A DNA stretch of 49,014 nucleotides, from NCBI GenBank assembly GCA_902799385.1, contig CADCAK010000014.1, positions 1-49,014 of the forward strand, read 5' to 3'. The stretch is from an uncultured bacterium (GTDB lineage: Bacteria > Verrucomicrobiota > Kiritimatiellia > RFP12 > UBA1067). Shown piece after piece: positions 47,200 through 49,014 of the stretch. Every line of letters starts with the position of its first letter. The stretch's first letter is position 1. Position numbers and translations under genes: made by a program. Below the pieces are notes generated by a model. That model was not told the DNA's origin. It saw nothing but the letters and a program-made list of their open reading frames with translations, and made no database searches.

Positions 47200-47930
47200 A
47201 CCTCACCACGCGGCAAATGCGCCGCGGGGAATCCGACATCAGCGATTTCCCAGCGACAGCCGGCGGCGTTGCATATGAGCGTCAACGCATCGTAGAACGA
47301 AATGTCCGCAGCGGACACCTGCGGCATACGTCTGAAATGCGCCGACATGGATTCCTCCTTCACGCAAGCTTTGCCTACATCATTTTCTGAATCATTCTCT
47401 TCTCCCGAATTCGTGTCCGCCACCGGACCTCTGTAGACAAAACTGATTCCACGCCCTGGTGTTTCTTTAGACGCCTTTCTCAGGAATTCAATGGCGTCGA
47501 TTATCGTCTCGTCTGGGCCTATTGACAGTCTTGGTATCGTGATGCTCTTCATGCGCGCAATCACCTGCGCGTCAATCTCGCGTCTGCGAACAATCTCCAC
47601 TTCGTCCAGCGCGCTCTCCAGCTTGCGTAGATCTGCGATCAGTTTGTCAAGTTGCGCGCGCGCCGCGCGTGCGTCCTCCTCTACGCGCATGAACTCGTTG
47701 CTGACGCCGAGCCTGTCACATATGGCGCGCGTTGCGGCATTGTCCGTCATGCGCGCAAAACGGTCGGACAACCTGTCAGACCTGTCTCTGATTTGCTCCA
47801 CCATCTTCTGCATCAGCTGAGTTTCTTGCTTGCGTGGCAGACTGAACGCCAACATAGGAATGTCGCAGTGCATCCATGCGAATGCCGCTCCACACGCAAT
47901 CATCACGGTCATGGCAATGACAGACTTCAT
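47196..47930 (-). CDS. Exported protein with STN-like C-terminal domain
   Basis: A 244-residue protein with an N-terminal signal or anchor (MKSVIAMTVMIACGAAFAWM), a long coiled coil at about 30-125 (MQKMVEQIRDRSDRLSDRFA, ARAQLDKLIADLRKLESALD), then ITIPRLSIGPDETIIDAIEF and AADISFYDALTLICNAAGCR, the pattern of the short STN domain of secretins and related outer-membrane proteins. A role in the periplasm is likely; the partner is unknown. ATG 47930 follows AAAGGGG, with a -10 (TATAAT) at 47958-47963. Its 3' end overlaps the convergent gene by 4 bp. Confidence 0.7.
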   Translation of the reverse strand: MKSVIAMTVMIACGAAFAWMHCDIPMLAFSLPRKQETQLMQKMVEQIRDRSDRLSDRFARMTDNAATRAICDRLGVSNEFMRVEEDARAARAQLDKLIADLRKLESALDEVEIVRRREIDAQVIARMKSITIPRLSIGPDETIIDAIEFLRKASKETPGRGISFVYRGPVADTNSGEENDSENDVGKACVKEESMSAHFRRMPQVSAADISFYDALTLICNAAGCRWEIADVGFPAAHLPRGEV

Positions 47931-48015
47931 GTTCACTACCCCTTTCTTTGTTTCAGCATTATACCAAATCCGCGGCGGATGCGCCGCGCGAGGCGACATC
48001 GCGGTGCGGACGAAA

Positions 48016-49014
48016 CTACTCCGCCTGCTCGGCAAGGGCTTTTTTCGCCTTCTCGCCGAGGACGGGCCCGAACTTCGAGACGATGCCCTGAAGCTTCAGT
48101 TTCCTTAGCTTCGGCTTGAGAGCGGCGTTCGACGTGATCTTCTCGGTTTCGGAGTCCGCGAGCGCGACCAATTCGCCCCACTTGTCGTCCACTGCGGCGC
48201 ATGTGCCGCGGAACGGCCCGAGCTTCTTCGCCGCGTCGGCATATCGCTTCGCCTTGACGGCCTTCGCGGCCTGCTCGCAGGCGGCGAAGGCATCGGCATG
48301 CAGCGAACGGTCCAGAAACGCAAACGCCTTTTCGATGTCGGCGGCAGGGGGCGTTGTGTGCCCAAGTCCGTCGGTCTCGTTGTAGAAGCAGTTGCGGAAA
48401 CCATCCTTGCCGTAGCCGTAGTAGGCCTTGATGGTCCCGTCGCGGTTAAAGTCCTTTGAACCCGTGAGGAACACGTAATAGTGCTTCTTGGCAACGTCAA
48501 AGAGCTTTTTGTCCCGCTTCGGAAGAAAGCCAGGATAGCGGTGCCCGGGCTTCTCGGCAGGAAGATTGTCCCAGAAGTCGCATCCGATGACATAGAACCC
48601 GCCGCCGGTAAACACATCCGGATATGTTATCGAGACCATCGACGCGCAGCGTCCGCCACCCGAGTTCCCCGCAATGAAAATCTGCTTGGGGTCGATGTTG
48701 TACAGCTTCTTCAGGTTGAAGACGGCGTCGATGGCGGCGCGAAAGCGTATCGGCGGCCAGATTTCGTTTCCCGTGCCGTTTGCGCCCGCATAGATGAATC
48801 CGCGCTTCGCAAGCGACTCTCGCAGCTGACCCTGCATCCCGCCCCTATCCGTGGCGCTTATCCACACGAAGAGCGGAGCAGGTTTGCCCTTGTCGTAGGA
48901 CTCTGGCACCTCGACGGAGTACGTGCGCTCCGAGACGTTGTAGGGCTTGTCCTTGCCTGCGTCGTCCTTGTCGTCGAAGGAGGAGGGAACCCTGCGCTTC
49001 ATTTCGGCAAAGTC
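48016..49014 (-). CDS. Alpha/beta-hydrolase (esterase-like), 5' end beyond window
   Basis: At least 332 residues. PAPLFVWISA, then the nucleophile elbow FIAGNSGGGRCASM (G-N-S-G-G, Ser near 112 counting from the internal Met), and a late GLGHTTPP segment with the likely catalytic His, fit the polyhydroxybutyrate depolymerase/feruloyl-esterase-like group. The C-terminal about 90 residues are helical. The internal ATG at 49002 has no ribosome binding site and the frame is open to the window end, so the true start, probably with a signal peptide, is likely outside. Confidence 0.75.
   Translation of the reverse strand, partial: DFAEMKRRVPSSFDDKDDAGKDKPYNVSERTYSVEVPESYDKGKPAPLFVWISATDRGGMQGQLRESLAKRGFIYAGANGTGNEIWPPIRFRAAIDAVFNLKKLYNIDPKQIFIAGNSGGGRCASMVSITYPDVFTGGGFYVIGCDFWDNLPAEKPGHRYPGFLPKRDKKLFDVAKKHYYVFLTGSKDFNRDGTIKAYYGYGKDGFRNCFYNETDGLGHTTPPAADIEKAFAFLDRSLHADAFAACEQAAKAVKAKRYADAAKKLGPFRGTCAAVDDKWGELVALADSETEKITSNAALKPKLRKLKLQGIVSKFGPVLGEKAKKALAEQAE

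Overview
The window looks like the chromosome of an uncultured gut-type member of the Kiritimatiellota/Verrucomicrobiota-Lentisphaerota group. The reasons are many short secreted proteins ending in a VPEPTSGLL...RRRRA sorting signal (PEP-CTERM), extended -10 promoters of the form TGGTATAAT, several apparently leaderless genes, and the style of the core genes. This placement is inference; no rRNA gene is present. I saw no tRNA, CRISPR array, transposase or exosortase.

Layout. (1) 1-1381: core genes tsf (partial) and rpsB on the minus strand. (2) 1654-3069: a tyrosine recombinase with intact catalytic residues, then a small monooxygenase. (3) about 3.4-33 kb: a mosaic array of repeated modules. 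A typical module has a short minus-strand PEP-CTERM protein (called P here), a minus-strand secreted repeat protein just upstream of it (called R), a 27-bp junction element (called J: GTGCAG-N7-GCAG-N6-GCAG), and then a plus-strand cargo gene with its own promoter and terminator. Cargo genes are seven AAA ATPases with DUF4143-type C-termini, two DUF3800 proteins each preceded by a structured RNA, and one Fic protein. Broken pieces of modules (an ATPase tail, a PEP-CTERM tail, two tails of a secreted protein) lie between them. One R-P pair (27723-29163) is on the plus strand. It alone has a -35/-10 promoter, a leader, a clear ribosome binding site and a full signal peptide. The other R copies of its family are cut at the start of the mature protein, so this locus could be the expression site for a set of silent copies.

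(4) 33.4-37.6 kb: a 548-residue unknown protein in operon with the last ATPase, a sigma-factor-like protein behind an unusual hairpin leader, an HU-like protein and a PKD-like protein. (5) 37.6-41.2 kb: a three-gene operon of unknown function (families called i, ii and iii; related genes at 5709, 20345 and 19578), facing a decayed inverted copy of itself. (6) 41.2-49 kb: core and accessory chromosomal genes epmA-like, ymdB-like, a Sel1-repeat protein, hisS, pncC/cinA-like, a zinc-ribbon membrane protein, a periplasmic STN-like protein and a partial esterase.

My reading is that a recombinase-led genomic island of about 39 kb sits between rpsB and the epmA-hisS cluster. It stores defence- or toxin-like cargo genes and variable surface-protein genes in modules that have been shuffled at a conserved junction element. 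The element, the module structure and the truncations are visible in the sequence; the mechanism and the defence or surface-variation roles are inferred.
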